Assembly (NCBI RefSeq): GCF_000150955.2
Contig: NC_011680.1
Location: 190,435-254,434, forward strand
DNA: 64,000 nucleotides
Origin: Phaeodactylum tricornutum CCAP 1055/1
Taxonomy: Eukaryota; Bacillariophyta; Bacillariophyceae; Surirellales; Neidiaceae
Direction of reading: 5' to 3'
Below the pieces are notes generated by a model, which searched no databases, was not told where the DNA came from, and worked only from the letters and a program-made list of their open reading frames with translations. The translations under genes were made by a program, and so were the position numbers. Below are positions 40,651 through 50,186 of this stretch, in pieces; the stretch's first letter is position 1, and every line of letters starts with the position of its first letter.

Positions 40651-42532
40651 TCAACCGCCTCCCCGGCCTTTCATGTAGCTGACTCCGGGCCCAAGTTGAC
40701 CCGACCGAGCGCCTCCTTGGGCGGCCTGCATGGCGCCTCCCATCATATTACTCATTGGTTTATTACCCTGGTCCATTTGACCCGTATGGTGAGCGTTGGG
40801 GTCCTGTGACTTGGGCGCCATGACAGTTTCGTCAATGGACAGAATCACACACGCTGCTTCCGTGGCAGCGTCGAACGAATTTACCTTGTTGTCGCTCGGT
40901 TCCCATACGCCCAAATCAAAAGTATCGCAAATATGACCGTTAATGACATCGACTCCGTACCACTTTCCGTCCGCGTCGACGGCATGTTTTCTTCGCAATG
41001 CAGCCAGAATATCGGTTGAGTCGTACCCCGCATTCTCGCACAATTGACGAGGAATGACTTCCAACGCCTTGGCGTAGGCTGTAATGATAAGCTGTCCTTT
41101 TCCTTCAATGGTCAGAGCGTGCTCGCGCAGACAACGCGAGACTTCCATTTCGACGGCACCGCCACCGGCTACGACCGATCCCGACTGGAGCGATCGCTTG
41201 ACGACCATCAAGGCGTCGTGCACACTCCGTTCGGACTCGGCAATGAATTGTTCGGTTCCTCCGCGCAAAACAATGGTGGACGTTAGCTTTTGGGGGCAGT
41301 CTGTAAAGACGTTGAAGCGCTCGTCACCAACCTGGCGCTCCTCAAAGACCCCACACGTCCCCAACATGTCCTTGGTGATACCGTGAGTGCTGGTTTGGAC
41401 GCTACCACCCGTGGCCTTGGCCACACGCTTCAGGTCTCCATCTGTCACACGGCCCGCACAAAAGAGTCCCCGATCGGCAAAGTATTGCGTCGCTAAATCA
41501 CCAATGGGCAATTTACTGAGGACGATCTGGGCACCGGAATCTACACAGGCGTCCAACTTGTCGTAGATTACCTTCCATTCGGCGTCGACGATGCTCTGAT
41601 ACTGGGATGGGTCTGTGATGCGTACCTCGGCGTTTTCTTTTTCGGACTTGAGTTCCAATTCGACGTTGAGCAATAGAATCCCTGGATTAGTGAATTGTTT
41701 GGTCATTTGTTCAAAACCAGCGTAGGAAAAGGTTTTTTTGAAAGCCACGCCGTTGACGAGAAAGGATTGCCGGACATCCCCACCGGATATTTGTTTGATA
41801 GCGACCAAGCTTGATAGATCGTCCAGAGAGCCTCCTTGATGCAATGCTTGTACCGCTTCCACTACCATTGGTGCAAAGAGATCTTTATGGTTGGCAATTA
41901 GCTTGGAATTGAGAGCGGTACGTGCCGTTTTGAGCAGCATATCCTCCAGCTCGTCTCCCTGAAACGGTACGGCGAGTTCCTGTACTTTCTCCACGGCCAT
42001 TTTCCCCGCGTTGCGTATATTGCGTTGGAGGATTTGCGGATGGACGCCTTCTTCGACGAAGGGTTTCATTTTGGCGAGTATTTCGGCGGCGAGGAGGACG
42101 ACGCTGGTGGTACCGTCGCCGACTTCGGCGTCCTGACTCATGGAAATGTCCACGAGTGTCTTGGCGGCGGGATGTTCAATCTCGAGGAGTTTCATAATCG
42201 TGGCGCCGTCGTTGCTGATGGTCACGTGACGACCCGTCGCGATGAGCTTGTCCCGCCCCGAAGGGCCCAACGTCGTCCGCACCGTATCCGCCACTGCCTG
42301 GCAGGCATTAATGTTCGAAATGAGCTGTGGTGTTCCCTGTTAGATATATATATTCAAGCAATGTAAATGCAGAGGAAATGTGAGTAGGTTGAAAAGTCCA
42401 CGAGTACGGGATGGTGTGCTGTGATATGACGTATTGTGAATCCGACAGCGAAACCGACAAACTTCTTACCTGGGATGTATCGGTTCCTTCCCGCAGAAGG
42501 ATAATGCCGGGACGCATGCCTTGGGCGTTCAT
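40651..42532 (-). CDS. CCT7: T-complex chaperonin subunit eta (CCT7)
   Basis: A subunit of the hetero-oligomeric cytosolic chaperonin TRiC/CCT that folds actin, tubulin and other proteins. Two exons: 42470-42532 (21 codons, [20 protein letters not shown]) and 40651-42336, joined in phase by a 133-nt intron with donor gtaagaag. Exon 2 opens [19 protein letters not shown], matching the eta N-terminus. The 582-residue product has the group II ATP site [12 protein letters not shown], the phosphate loop GDGTTSVV, the apical domain and the ATPase Asp in [11 protein letters not shown]. The ending with Gly/Met repeats and MKGRGGG is like CCT-eta. It diverges from the GT60 gene. The first exon contains one of several short 5' exons in the window. 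Confidence 0.95.
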
Positions 42533-43075
42533 TTTGTCTATACCTGTGTCGATTGGATTCGATTCTCAGTCAATAGAGGACGTGTCTAACTGTGCGTTGT
42601 ACGGTTGTGTGTGTGTTGTGTGTTCTGCGTTGTGTGTGTGTGTGGCACGGGTGCTGTCCATCCCCATGGTCCAGAGGTGTCGGTCTCCGGTGGCGCACCG
42701 CGCAATCCAAAGACGAAAGCTTACTACCAGTAGAGAGGACTCGCAGGTAACTAACTAACTGTAACTGAAACAAGAAAGGCGCACGGGTCAGCGACGGACG
42801 ACAACAAAATACTCTGTGGTAAGAGGGACAGACGAAACCCTTCGGAGTGCGCCGCGAAGGACGCGGGGCAGACTGGTTCCGGGTCCGAGTCCCGGATTAG
42901 TGGATCACGTACGCGAACTAGAATGGTGAAACCCCCCCCAAAAAGGTCATCCTTTTGGAAAAAGGTCTGTCTTGCGAGTAGGCATTGATTGCGGTCGCGG
43001 TGCAATCTCTTGTGGATTCGTTCGTTCGCTCGTTCGCTAGTTCCTACGCCCGGTCGTTCCTACGTTCCTTTCCAT
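42533..43075. promoter_or_regulatory. divergent intergenic region, CCT7 / GT60, with simple repeats
   Basis: 540 bp between divergent starts. It includes a GT dinucleotide-rich tract at about 42604-42645 and a cgtt-rich tetranucleotide tract at about 43017-43038. A T-arm-like motif near 42886 does not complete a tRNA. Promoter role inferred from position. Confidence 0.45.
42604..42645. repeat. GT-rich simple repeat
   Basis: Interrupted (GT)n tract upstream of CCT7 in the divergent intergenic region. Such tracts are prone to slippage and can be polymorphic. Confidence 0.8.
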
Positions 43076-44734
43076 ATGGCGAGCTTGGACGGCAAGGGCA
43101 AAAAGAAACGCTCACCGCGGATGGCGGGCAACGGCAGCGGCCGCTTCGTCAGGGTGACTTGTGCGCCCGCTCCGGGGGCTGTCGAAGTTGGGCTCCTGCT
43201 GACCTTCTGCGTCGTGGGACTGTATCTGTACGGATTCTACGAAGTCGTCGGAGCGTTACCAAATATTCCGTCACCGCCCAATTGGCGCTCTCATTTGGGA
43301 GAAAACATCAATCTCGCCCGCAACGAATGGAACGACGCACAGCGCGCCGCGTCTCCGATCGACACTCCGTTGGATCCCACCATTCCACTAGCGCGATGGC
43401 CCGTCAGTCTACGCGACGAACCGAACAATGTGGAAACCTTGCTACACACGGGTGACGGTACCACACAAATGTCGGTGCCCCGGTTCTGGTCCAAGCCCAT
43501 CCATCAGGATACCCTCATGACCCGCGCCACCGCCATGCGCGTCGGTTCCTGTATCCAACCGGACGCTCACGGCAACCACGCCCGTGGTGAATCCTGTCCA
43601 ACCGCACAGCGTACGATTTTTGTAGCCATTGCGTCCTACCGCGACTTTGAATGCCGGAGTACGGTGGAGTCCATTTTCACCCGCGCCGCACATCCCGAAC
43701 GCATCCGCGTCGCCGTCGTGGATCAGATCGTGCACGGAGAAGACGTCCTCTGCGATGCTCCCATTCAACCCTGTGATACTCATCCAGAACAAGCACTCTG
43801 CCAATACAAGAACCAACTGGACGTTTACGAGATGGCGGCGGAATTATCCGTTGGACCGGTCTTCGCCCGGCACATTGGCCATCGTATGTATCGCGGTGAA
43901 TACTACGCCACACAATCGGATGCTCACGTTACGTACACACAAAATTGGGACGCCGATATAATCACGCAATTGGAAGCGACCGGTAACGAATTGGCGGTCT
44001 TGACGACCTACCTGACGGATGTCCAAGGCTCGATTGACAAGAACGGCAAATCCTTGCGGAATACCCGCCCCATCATGTGCAACACCGCCTACGAAGGCGG
44101 CGCCCAAGGGATGCATCTGCGACACGGTTCGCAACCGGAAAAGCGGCCGTCTATTCACGGAATGCCACAACTTCAACCATGGTGGGCCGCGGGCTACTCT
44201 TTTTCGCGCGGTCATTTTGTGGTTAATGTTCCCTACGATCCCTACCAACCCATGATCTTTCAAGGAGAGGAAATGTCCATTGGTATTCGTGGCTTTACAA
44301 TTGGGTACGATTACTACGCACCCGAACGCAGCGTGTGTTTTCACCATTACGCGGTGGGTGACAATGCCAAAATTCGTAACAAGGTCCATCATTTTTGGGA
44401 GAACGACAACAAGTACGCTGGGACGGGCAAGAAGGCGATGAAACGTTTATTGGGCATCGTCCACATGAATCCCGAAGTAGATCCCAAGACCTGGAACCAT
44501 GCAGAGCTCGACATGTATGGGGTGGGCCTGGTCCGGACTCCCGAAAAGTTCTACGAACTGTTTGGAATTGACGTCGTCCAACAGACTACCGAAAAGCACT
44601 TGTGCAGATTTGTCGATGGCGATACCGGGAAAATGCACAAGCTTTTTCATGATCAGCATTTACGAAGAGACGGCATGGGTATTGATTATGCCGACATTGA
44701 TTACAAATTTGTGGATCCCAATCCCAATGAATAG
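43076..44734 (+). CDS. GT60-family N-acetylglucosaminyltransferase-like type II membrane protein
   Basis: A 552-residue protein starting at ATG 43076. A short basic N-terminus is followed by one span (~41-60, VEVGLLLTFCVVGLYLYGFY), giving type II Golgi-like topology. The lumenal region has the glycosyltransferase core: TIFVAIASYRDFECRSTVES, then an RHIGHRMYRGEYYATQSDAH segment and the metal-binding-like TYTQNWDADI. Further motifs are QPWWAAGYSFSRGHFV, FQGEEMSIGIRGFTIGYD and YAPERSVCFHHY, all typical of the GlcNAc-transferase family that includes the Skp1-hydroxyproline and protist protein GlcNAc transferases. The acceptor is unknown. Most Cys residues lie before and within the catalytic part, consistent with a secretory location. 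It diverges from CCT7. Confidence 0.87.
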   Translation: MASLDGKGKKKRSPRMAGNGSGRFVRVTCAPAPGAVEVGLLLTFCVVGLYLYGFYEVVGALPNIPSPPNWRSHLGENINLARNEWNDAQRAASPIDTPLDPTIPLARWPVSLRDEPNNVETLLHTGDGTTQMSVPRFWSKPIHQDTLMTRATAMRVGSCIQPDAHGNHARGESCPTAQRTIFVAIASYRDFECRSTVESIFTRAAHPERIRVAVVDQIVHGEDVLCDAPIQPCDTHPEQALCQYKNQLDVYEMAAELSVGPVFARHIGHRMYRGEYYATQSDAHVTYTQNWDADIITQLEATGNELAVLTTYLTDVQGSIDKNGKSLRNTRPIMCNTAYEGGAQGMHLRHGSQPEKRPSIHGMPQLQPWWAAGYSFSRGHFVVNVPYDPYQPMIFQGEEMSIGIRGFTIGYDYYAPERSVCFHHYAVGDNAKIRNKVHHFWENDNKYAGTGKKAMKRLLGIVHMNPEVDPKTWNHAELDMYGVGLVRTPEKFYELFGIDVVQQTTEKHLCRFVDGDTGKMHKLFHDQHLRRDGMGIDYADIDYKFVDPNPNE

Positions 44735-45034
44735 AAAAATATGTTATGGTATCGTTACGCACCATAGTTTGTCCGAATAGAGCTATCGGTAGCTTTTTCT
44801 CCGCGTCGTAGACAAGTTCGTCGGCTGTGCTTTCAGTCTCGTGCCATTTGACGTATGATCATTCTTACCTTATCAGTACTGATGGTGTGGTAGTCTCCGA
44901 CAAACAAACAAATCAGCAACATTATCCAGAAATAGAACAACACGCATATTTTACATACTTTACAGTTAGGTATAATATCCGTGAAAGCTGAAGCACAAGC
45001 CAACGCAAACGCCCAGCTCAAAAATTCACATGCC

Positions 45035-45532
45035 ATGATGAATAGAAGTTGCGTATTGCAAAAGAGACTTCTTTTCTTTGCTGTTTTTGTGTGTTACAAC
45101 TCTGGTGGCAGCCACGGCCGATCGGGTATATCACACTGTTCGGTCCAAGCCTTTCACATCGGCCCGTATCCAACTCAAAGGGTATCATCATCGATACGGT
45201 CGCAGGCGTTCGACGAGCGCAAAGAGAGAAGGCATGCCTTGTATGCGGAAAATGAAAGCTCGGATACGGAGAGTAGTCCCCCATCGCAACTTGAAGACAC
45301 GGATACCGACATGGAGGTTGACCCCCGAAAGCTTCAAATGGAGCTCGACTCAATGATGGAACCATCACCGACACTGTTTGGTTTGGAAAAGAAACCCATG
45401 ACCGAGGAGCAGCTGAAAATTCCTCTTTTCACGGGCAGCATTGTTTTACTTTCCAGCATGGTATTAACGTTTTACGGGTTCTATGTATTCTTCACCGGAA
45501 GCGACCCGGCTCACGATGTGCCGCTCTTTTGA
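45035..45532 (+). CDS. small plastid-type membrane protein
   Basis: A 165-residue protein from ATG 45035. The N-terminus has a basic start, a hydrophobic stretch (LLFFAVFVCY) and then SVQAFHIGP, an AF motif at 39-40 that fits a diatom plastid presequence. The middle is Ser/Asp/Glu-rich. Residues ~130-155 form one membrane span (GSIVLLSSMVLTFYGFYVFF), followed by a short tail. I do not recognise the family; single-span proteins of this type often associate with thylakoid or envelope complexes, but that is only a possibility. It lies 300 bp after the GT60 gene on the same strand. Confidence 0.6.
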   Translation: MMNRSCVLQKRLLFFAVFVCYNSGGSHGRSGISHCSVQAFHIGPYPTQRVSSSIRSQAFDERKERRHALYAENESSDTESSPPSQLEDTDTDMEVDPRKLQMELDSMMEPSPTLFGLEKKPMTEEQLKIPLFTGSIVLLSSMVLTFYGFYVFFTGSDPAHDVPLF

Positions 45533-45843
45533 GACCGCCAATTGCATGTTTGTTGCATTAGGTAAGCGACTGCACCTACTTTCGCTTCCATAGTAATTGT
45601 AGCATTCGACTCGGACCAATCATCTTTTTCGTTTGACTGTAGCTAGGGAGCTTTTGCAGTTACGTCTTTCCGTTTACAATGAATCTATAGAATGACTGAA
45701 GTGGAAACAGAATGCAGACAGCTCACTTTCGCTTTCCCTAATTGTCTTTAAACGTCTATATACGTCTTTGTCTCATGATTTTGCGCGTGGACAATTTTTT
45801 GTGTCCTGACATCCTTACGTGTCATTGGAAGCGGCAATCTGAG
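45533..45843. other. convergent intergenic region
   Basis: 311 bp between convergent genes. Nothing seen beyond likely 3' UTRs. Confidence 0.55.
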
Positions 45844-46815
45844 CTAGCTGTCGACGAGCAACCTTTCCGAAATACCGTTGAACTGCAGGAAGCATTGCAG
45901 CGAAACACGCGTGCCTGTCTGGAAGCCAACAGCACAGTGTGGACGTTGGACGCATAGCAAAACGAGATCGCCCGGTTCCACGGTGATCGACGCAGGAGGA
46001 CCGAGCTGCTTACGAAGCCGCATCTGGGCCTCAGCATCTTGCGAGGAGAGCCCAGTAAGCAGTAAGGCATTTCGGTACCAATCCCATCGCGACCGGATAC
46101 CCATTGGCCAGATATCCAACACTCTCTGGGCTTCAGTCACTTCATCGCTAGGTAATTGCAAATATATATTCGCACTAAACAGTCCCTTTGAGCTATCCAG
46201 GGGCCCCATTTCGTCCACATGAATAAATCCTTTAGACCATCTGGTAGGGCCTTTCATCACTCGTGGCAAACCTCCCGAAAAAGGCCGTTTCTCTCCCGAT
46301 GTTTCTCGTGCCAATCCAGCACCAGCAGGCCAGGCCTCGTCGAGCTCGAGACGAAGAAGGTCAAGAGGCCATAGCTGCATGCCATCGTCCCTGGACCTCC
46401 TCCGCTGATGCAATTCACGCAAGACTCCAGTAAAATACTCGTCCTGATCCGAAGAATTCCCGCGAGCAGAGGCGATGTTGAATGGAGCGTGCTCTCCCAG
46501 CGTAAACACATCCGACGACTCCAGGCCTCGACTGGTGCTGACTCTCCAGTTCTTCCCTTTACCGTGGGATGCTTCAGCAGCTAGCGACGATCCTAGTTTC
46601 TTAGCTGCCTCTGTGTGATAAAAGCCTTTGATGTGCAAAGCGGTAGCCTCATGTTTCACGAGCCGAACAAGATCTCTCTCGCAGAGCTTGTCGCTGGTGA
46701 TCACATCAGCCATCAAGCCGGAGTCCATAGGTAGCCCTCCATAGCGCGACTCAATGAAAGCAAAGAGCCGTCTTATTGCAGCCGTGGACTCCGCGGACTG
46801 CCCGATACTTTTCAT
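45844..46815 (-). CDS. 2OG-Fe(II) oxygenase-like protein
   Basis: A 323-residue protein from ATG 46815. The C-terminal half carries the 2-oxoglutarate/Fe(II) dioxygenase pattern: HVDEM supplies the His-x-Asp iron ligands, and [15 protein letters not shown] supplies the second His and the Arg ten residues on that binds 2-oxoglutarate. Between them lies [14 protein letters not shown], a typical core strand. Such enzymes hydroxylate proteins, nucleic acids or small molecules; this sequence does not show which. The N-terminal ~110 residues are helical ([16 protein letters not shown]). No signal peptide is seen, so the enzyme is likely cytosolic or nuclear. The frame is open slightly upstream with no ATG, leaving a small chance of a 5' exon. 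Confidence 0.78.
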   Translation of the reverse strand: MKSIGQSAESTAAIRRLFAFIESRYGGLPMDSGLMADVITSDKLCERDLVRLVKHEATALHIKGFYHTEAAKKLGSSLAAEASHGKGKNWRVSTSRGLESSDVFTLGEHAPFNIASARGNSSDQDEYFTGVLRELHQRRRSRDDGMQLWPLDLLRLELDEAWPAGAGLARETSGEKRPFSGGLPRVMKGPTRWSKGFIHVDEMGPLDSSKGLFSANIYLQLPSDEVTEAQRVLDIWPMGIRSRWDWYRNALLLTGLSSQDAEAQMRLRKQLGPPASITVEPGDLVLLCVQRPHCAVGFQTGTRVSLQCFLQFNGISERLLVDS

Positions 46816-47178
46816 TTCACTGTCAAAGACTACAGACCAAGATAAAATCAATCGACCCGAAGCAACAGAACAAAAAAATAAACAGGATTGGTATAGCGTT
46901 ATTTACGTCTTGAATTTATCGAAATTATAAGACAGCCGGAACTGATGTCGCGGATTAATGTCGTCCTTCTTCTGCACTTAACAGCAAAAACTGATTACGC
47001 TCTATTCGGCATTGCATTATCAGTTAATGAATCTCAAAACTACAGCAGATAACTGTGAACTGTTGATTGTGAGAATATCAAATGCACCGAGGCAAAAATC
47101 ACACGAAAGCATCTACGCAAGCATACTATATCAAAAAAGCAAATATAGACTGCTTACAAACATAACTAGTAGCATTCT
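46816..47178. other. intergenic region
   Basis: About 360 bp, AT-rich, between two minus-strand genes. No feature seen. Confidence 0.55.
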
Positions 47179-49536
47179 CTACAAGCAAAGTATTCTTGCG
47201 TTCCAAAGACGGCCCAAGCACCATGACAAATGGCCAGACGCCATCATAAACGCGGCAAGAGAGAGTCGCATCACAATATCCACAAGTCCAATTGTTGACC
47301 AACCATCGGTTTGACGCCAATCCCAAGCAAGCGACAAAAAAATCAAGGTACCGGTGACAGCTGAAAAAAGCCATGCTATTGCAAGACTCGGCTTGTAGTT
47401 AGGTACACCGACCGAGAGACTGTCACCCGCAAAAATAACGACCATCATCCCAAAGTGAAAGAAAAGGCCCAAACTAGGCCAATTGCGTGCATATAGTAAA
47501 TCTGCGTTGTCACCGTGAGAGTAAGTTGAAGGTGAAATCATCACAGCAAGGCAGTCACCCTTCAACACTTCCAATACAAGGAAAGTGGCAAACACTGGGA
47601 GGTAAACTCGGTAAAAGGCAACGGAAGCGTGTGCAATCGCGATATGAATCCTTCCTCCGTCACGTTGATCACCCCTTTCCGGCCGAACCCGCACTTGTTC
47701 CGTGGACTGAAGAGCAACAAGACCCACTGTTTGCACGAGTCCGCATATAATGCGCACCGCAAGGAGTCCCCCTACAAACAAGCCCCAACAATCGAGACCG
47801 TTACTAAAGCGAAGAAAAATGCTGAGTTGCCAAGCACCAAAGAGCGCTCCAACGGGGCACATAACTATGAGAAGGCGCCTTGCATAGTGATAAAAGAATG
47901 GACTTCCAACACTCATTGCGGCAACAAACAGATACATTGAAGCCATGTGAATTCCCCAGTTGTAGATGTCGCGAGTGTCACTCGCTCCGACAAAAGTTTC
48001 TCGTAGCATGGCGAAACATTCCAACATCATACCCGCAAGCAAACCTACGCATCCGATCCATACAGTTCTCGCACCAAGTCTTTGCAAGCGTGAATATCTC
48101 TCAGATGAAGCGATTTGAGCAAGTGTAGGACAAGCAAAGCGTCCGGTACTTGCGATATGACCAGATGTGTTCAAGACTCTGTCGTTTTTGTTGGAAATGC
48201 GACCAGGCTCGCAATCGTCGTCTTGAAGGCGTGAATATTCAACCTGGAAGGTCAAAGCATTGTCCGATAAATATTCCCGCAACAATTGCAAAACAATGAA
48301 CAATATCAGAGACATAATTGCAGCTTCAAAGAATGTACACAGCAGCGACCAACGATCTCGATCTGATCCCTCCCAACTCCAGAGAATATTCACTACCGAC
48401 GCAACAGAAACCAAGGTACGCCACCCCGAAGCCAAGATTGCACCACCGATACTTGCCGGATCTCGTGGAAGTACCGAGATGAGCATTATTAGAGATAATA
48501 GAAATGCTTCGTGCGCGCCTAGACTGTAGCTCATCTCAAAGGACCGAAAGGCGGCATGTTTATGCTCGGTTTCAACCCCATCCGCTGCATCTCGTGTCTT
48601 CAAATGTGATAGATATTCCAGTGTCGTTACACTAGTGTAGAAAATTGCCAATAATTGTATTGCTACGCAACCGAAGGATATAGCAACTACTTTCGATCGA
48701 TCGGACACAGATCCTGCCAATCCAGGTGGTTCTCGCAAGAACGCGGTTTCAACATTTGAGGCCCAGGCATGGCTCGACAACAGTGATCGCAGTCGGTAAA
48801 ACGTAACAACGCGTGAACCAAAGGCGACCAAGCAGCAAATGAAGAGGATACTCGCAAGCAGGAGCCGTAGACCGATCTGGTTGCGTGGTGATTCCGAAGG
48901 GCTGGTCAGTACGTGCCAGTCAACCACCGCGTATGAGAGCGCTGCTAGTCCAAAGTAGAAAGCCACATTCCGAGTAAATAAGGCCCAGAGGACATCACCC
49001 CGCACAGCCGTTACCGTTGCTGCAGCTCCCAGCAACGAAGCATGAATCAGATTTTGGAGGGTGCGAATTTGTTGTTTGAGAATTGTAAACCAGAGCGGAT
49101 GCTGGTCCCCTGTGACACACAGACCTTCTTTGGAAGAAAACAGAGGAAGGGTATCAACAATACTGGAACGCTCGTCAAAGTCCCTTTGGACTGATTGGTA
49201 CTCTTCAAATTCATATATGAGAAGCACCGAGACGATTGCCATAACGCTGCATATTCCGTAGATAAAATACAGGGACACGCCATCCGAAGATCGCCGTATT
49301 GTGTATGCAACAAAGTCTTCTACAACCGTGTCTTCTTCTCTCTGGATGCCATCCTCACACTGGCTATCAGCGTCGGAATCCACGTCTGACGCGGAGTCCG
49401 ACGATCTCGTGCTGTCCCAGGAAGAAATGTGGAAGGCGACGCGAGATGATTCGGGATCTGTTCCTAAAGCAGGCTGTAGAGGCCTCCCTTGAATCTGGAT
49501 TTCCTCTAAGCAAATGTTGGCTTGAGCTGGTAACAT
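47179..49536 (-). CDS. polytopic membrane protein of unknown family
   Basis: A 785-residue protein from ATG 49536 with an acidic N-terminal region (~110 residues) and at least twelve hydrophobic spans arranged in two blocks separated by a hydrophilic loop around residues 430-470. Examples are LYFIYGICSVMAIVSVLLIY, LAGILFICC-like spans near 240 and GLFVGGLLAVRIICGLVQTV. The second block includes AIAWLFSAVTGTLIFLSLAW. A WRTLVSVASVVNILWSWEG segment with the following DRDRW loop faintly recalls bacterial low-temperature-requirement (LtrA) proteins, but this is not firm. No catalytic motif is seen. A transporter or channel-like role is possible. It diverges from the SOUL gene. Confidence 0.65.
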   Translation of the reverse strand: MLPAQANICLEEIQIQGRPLQPALGTDPESSRVAFHISSWDSTRSSDSASDVDSDADSQCEDGIQREEDTVVEDFVAYTIRRSSDGVSLYFIYGICSVMAIVSVLLIYEFEEYQSVQRDFDERSSIVDTLPLFSSKEGLCVTGDQHPLWFTILKQQIRTLQNLIHASLLGAAATVTAVRGDVLWALFTRNVAFYFGLAALSYAVVDWHVLTSPSESPRNQIGLRLLLASILFICCLVAFGSRVVTFYRLRSLLSSHAWASNVETAFLREPPGLAGSVSDRSKVVAISFGCVAIQLLAIFYTSVTTLEYLSHLKTRDAADGVETEHKHAAFRSFEMSYSLGAHEAFLLSLIMLISVLPRDPASIGGAILASGWRTLVSVASVVNILWSWEGSDRDRWSLLCTFFEAAIMSLILFIVLQLLREYLSDNALTFQVEYSRLQDDDCEPGRISNKNDRVLNTSGHIASTGRFACPTLAQIASSERYSRLQRLGARTVWIGCVGLLAGMMLECFAMLRETFVGASDTRDIYNWGIHMASMYLFVAAMSVGSPFFYHYARRLLIVMCPVGALFGAWQLSIFLRFSNGLDCWGLFVGGLLAVRIICGLVQTVGLVALQSTEQVRVRPERGDQRDGGRIHIAIAHASVAFYRVYLPVFATFLVLEVLKGDCLAVMISPSTYSHGDNADLLYARNWPSLGLFFHFGMMVVIFAGDSLSVGVPNYKPSLAIAWLFSAVTGTLIFLSLAWDWRQTDGWSTIGLVDIVMRLSLAAFMMASGHLSWCLGRLWNARILCL

Positions 49537-50186
49537 AAGAAAGGATTGTGATTGTCTAAGTAATGGGGATAGGGTATTTTCTCATGCATGTCGACTGGTT
49601 TACAAATAAAGTAACTGTAAGCGCTACCAGGTATTTCGAACAAATCGTATATCGGATTGTTCGGGATTTCGAAGCTTGTGAACAAGCGGGTTTTGTTTGC
49701 ATGAGGAAGGTTGCATTCACGCGCAAATAGGTACCGCAGTGTCATTCATAGGTATAGGTGTTTGGAATCTAGAATGTTAGTCTATCTTTCTTTAATGCTG
49801 AAAAACAAACACAACTTATATTGAAGAACACAAAACGACGATGGAGATCACAGTTGAGGAAAACGATGAACTACGAAGATTATGAGTCTATATTGTACTC
49901 TTGGATATTCGTAGGGACTGTGGGGCTGTGATTCGTTGTGTGTGGGACGGAAGCGACTTGTCTTTTAGCAGTAGGCGATTGAACTTCTGGTGAGACGTTG
50001 TCCTTACCAGGAGTTTGATCAACAACTTATCCTTGGCAAATCCGATTTCTCTAAAAATCGACCAGGTACACTCTTTCACAGTCAATGCGAGAAAGGGCAC
50101 GCCTTCATCCACTCCTTCCCGACTTTGCTTCTCTCCTGTGTCGTTACAGTGGTGGGTTTTGTGCTGATCTGACCGCTTTAAATAAT
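49537..50186. promoter_or_regulatory. divergent intergenic region, membrane protein / SOUL
   Basis: 650 bp between divergent starts. The SOUL frame is open upstream to an ATG at 50085, but starting there would hide the signal peptide. No element recognised. Confidence 0.4.

Noticed and set aside
42860-42905. tRNA-like T-arm (ccgggtccgagtcccgg)
   Set aside because: The T-stem pairs, but no matching acceptor stem, anticodon arm or D-arm could be placed in the preceding ~75 bases.
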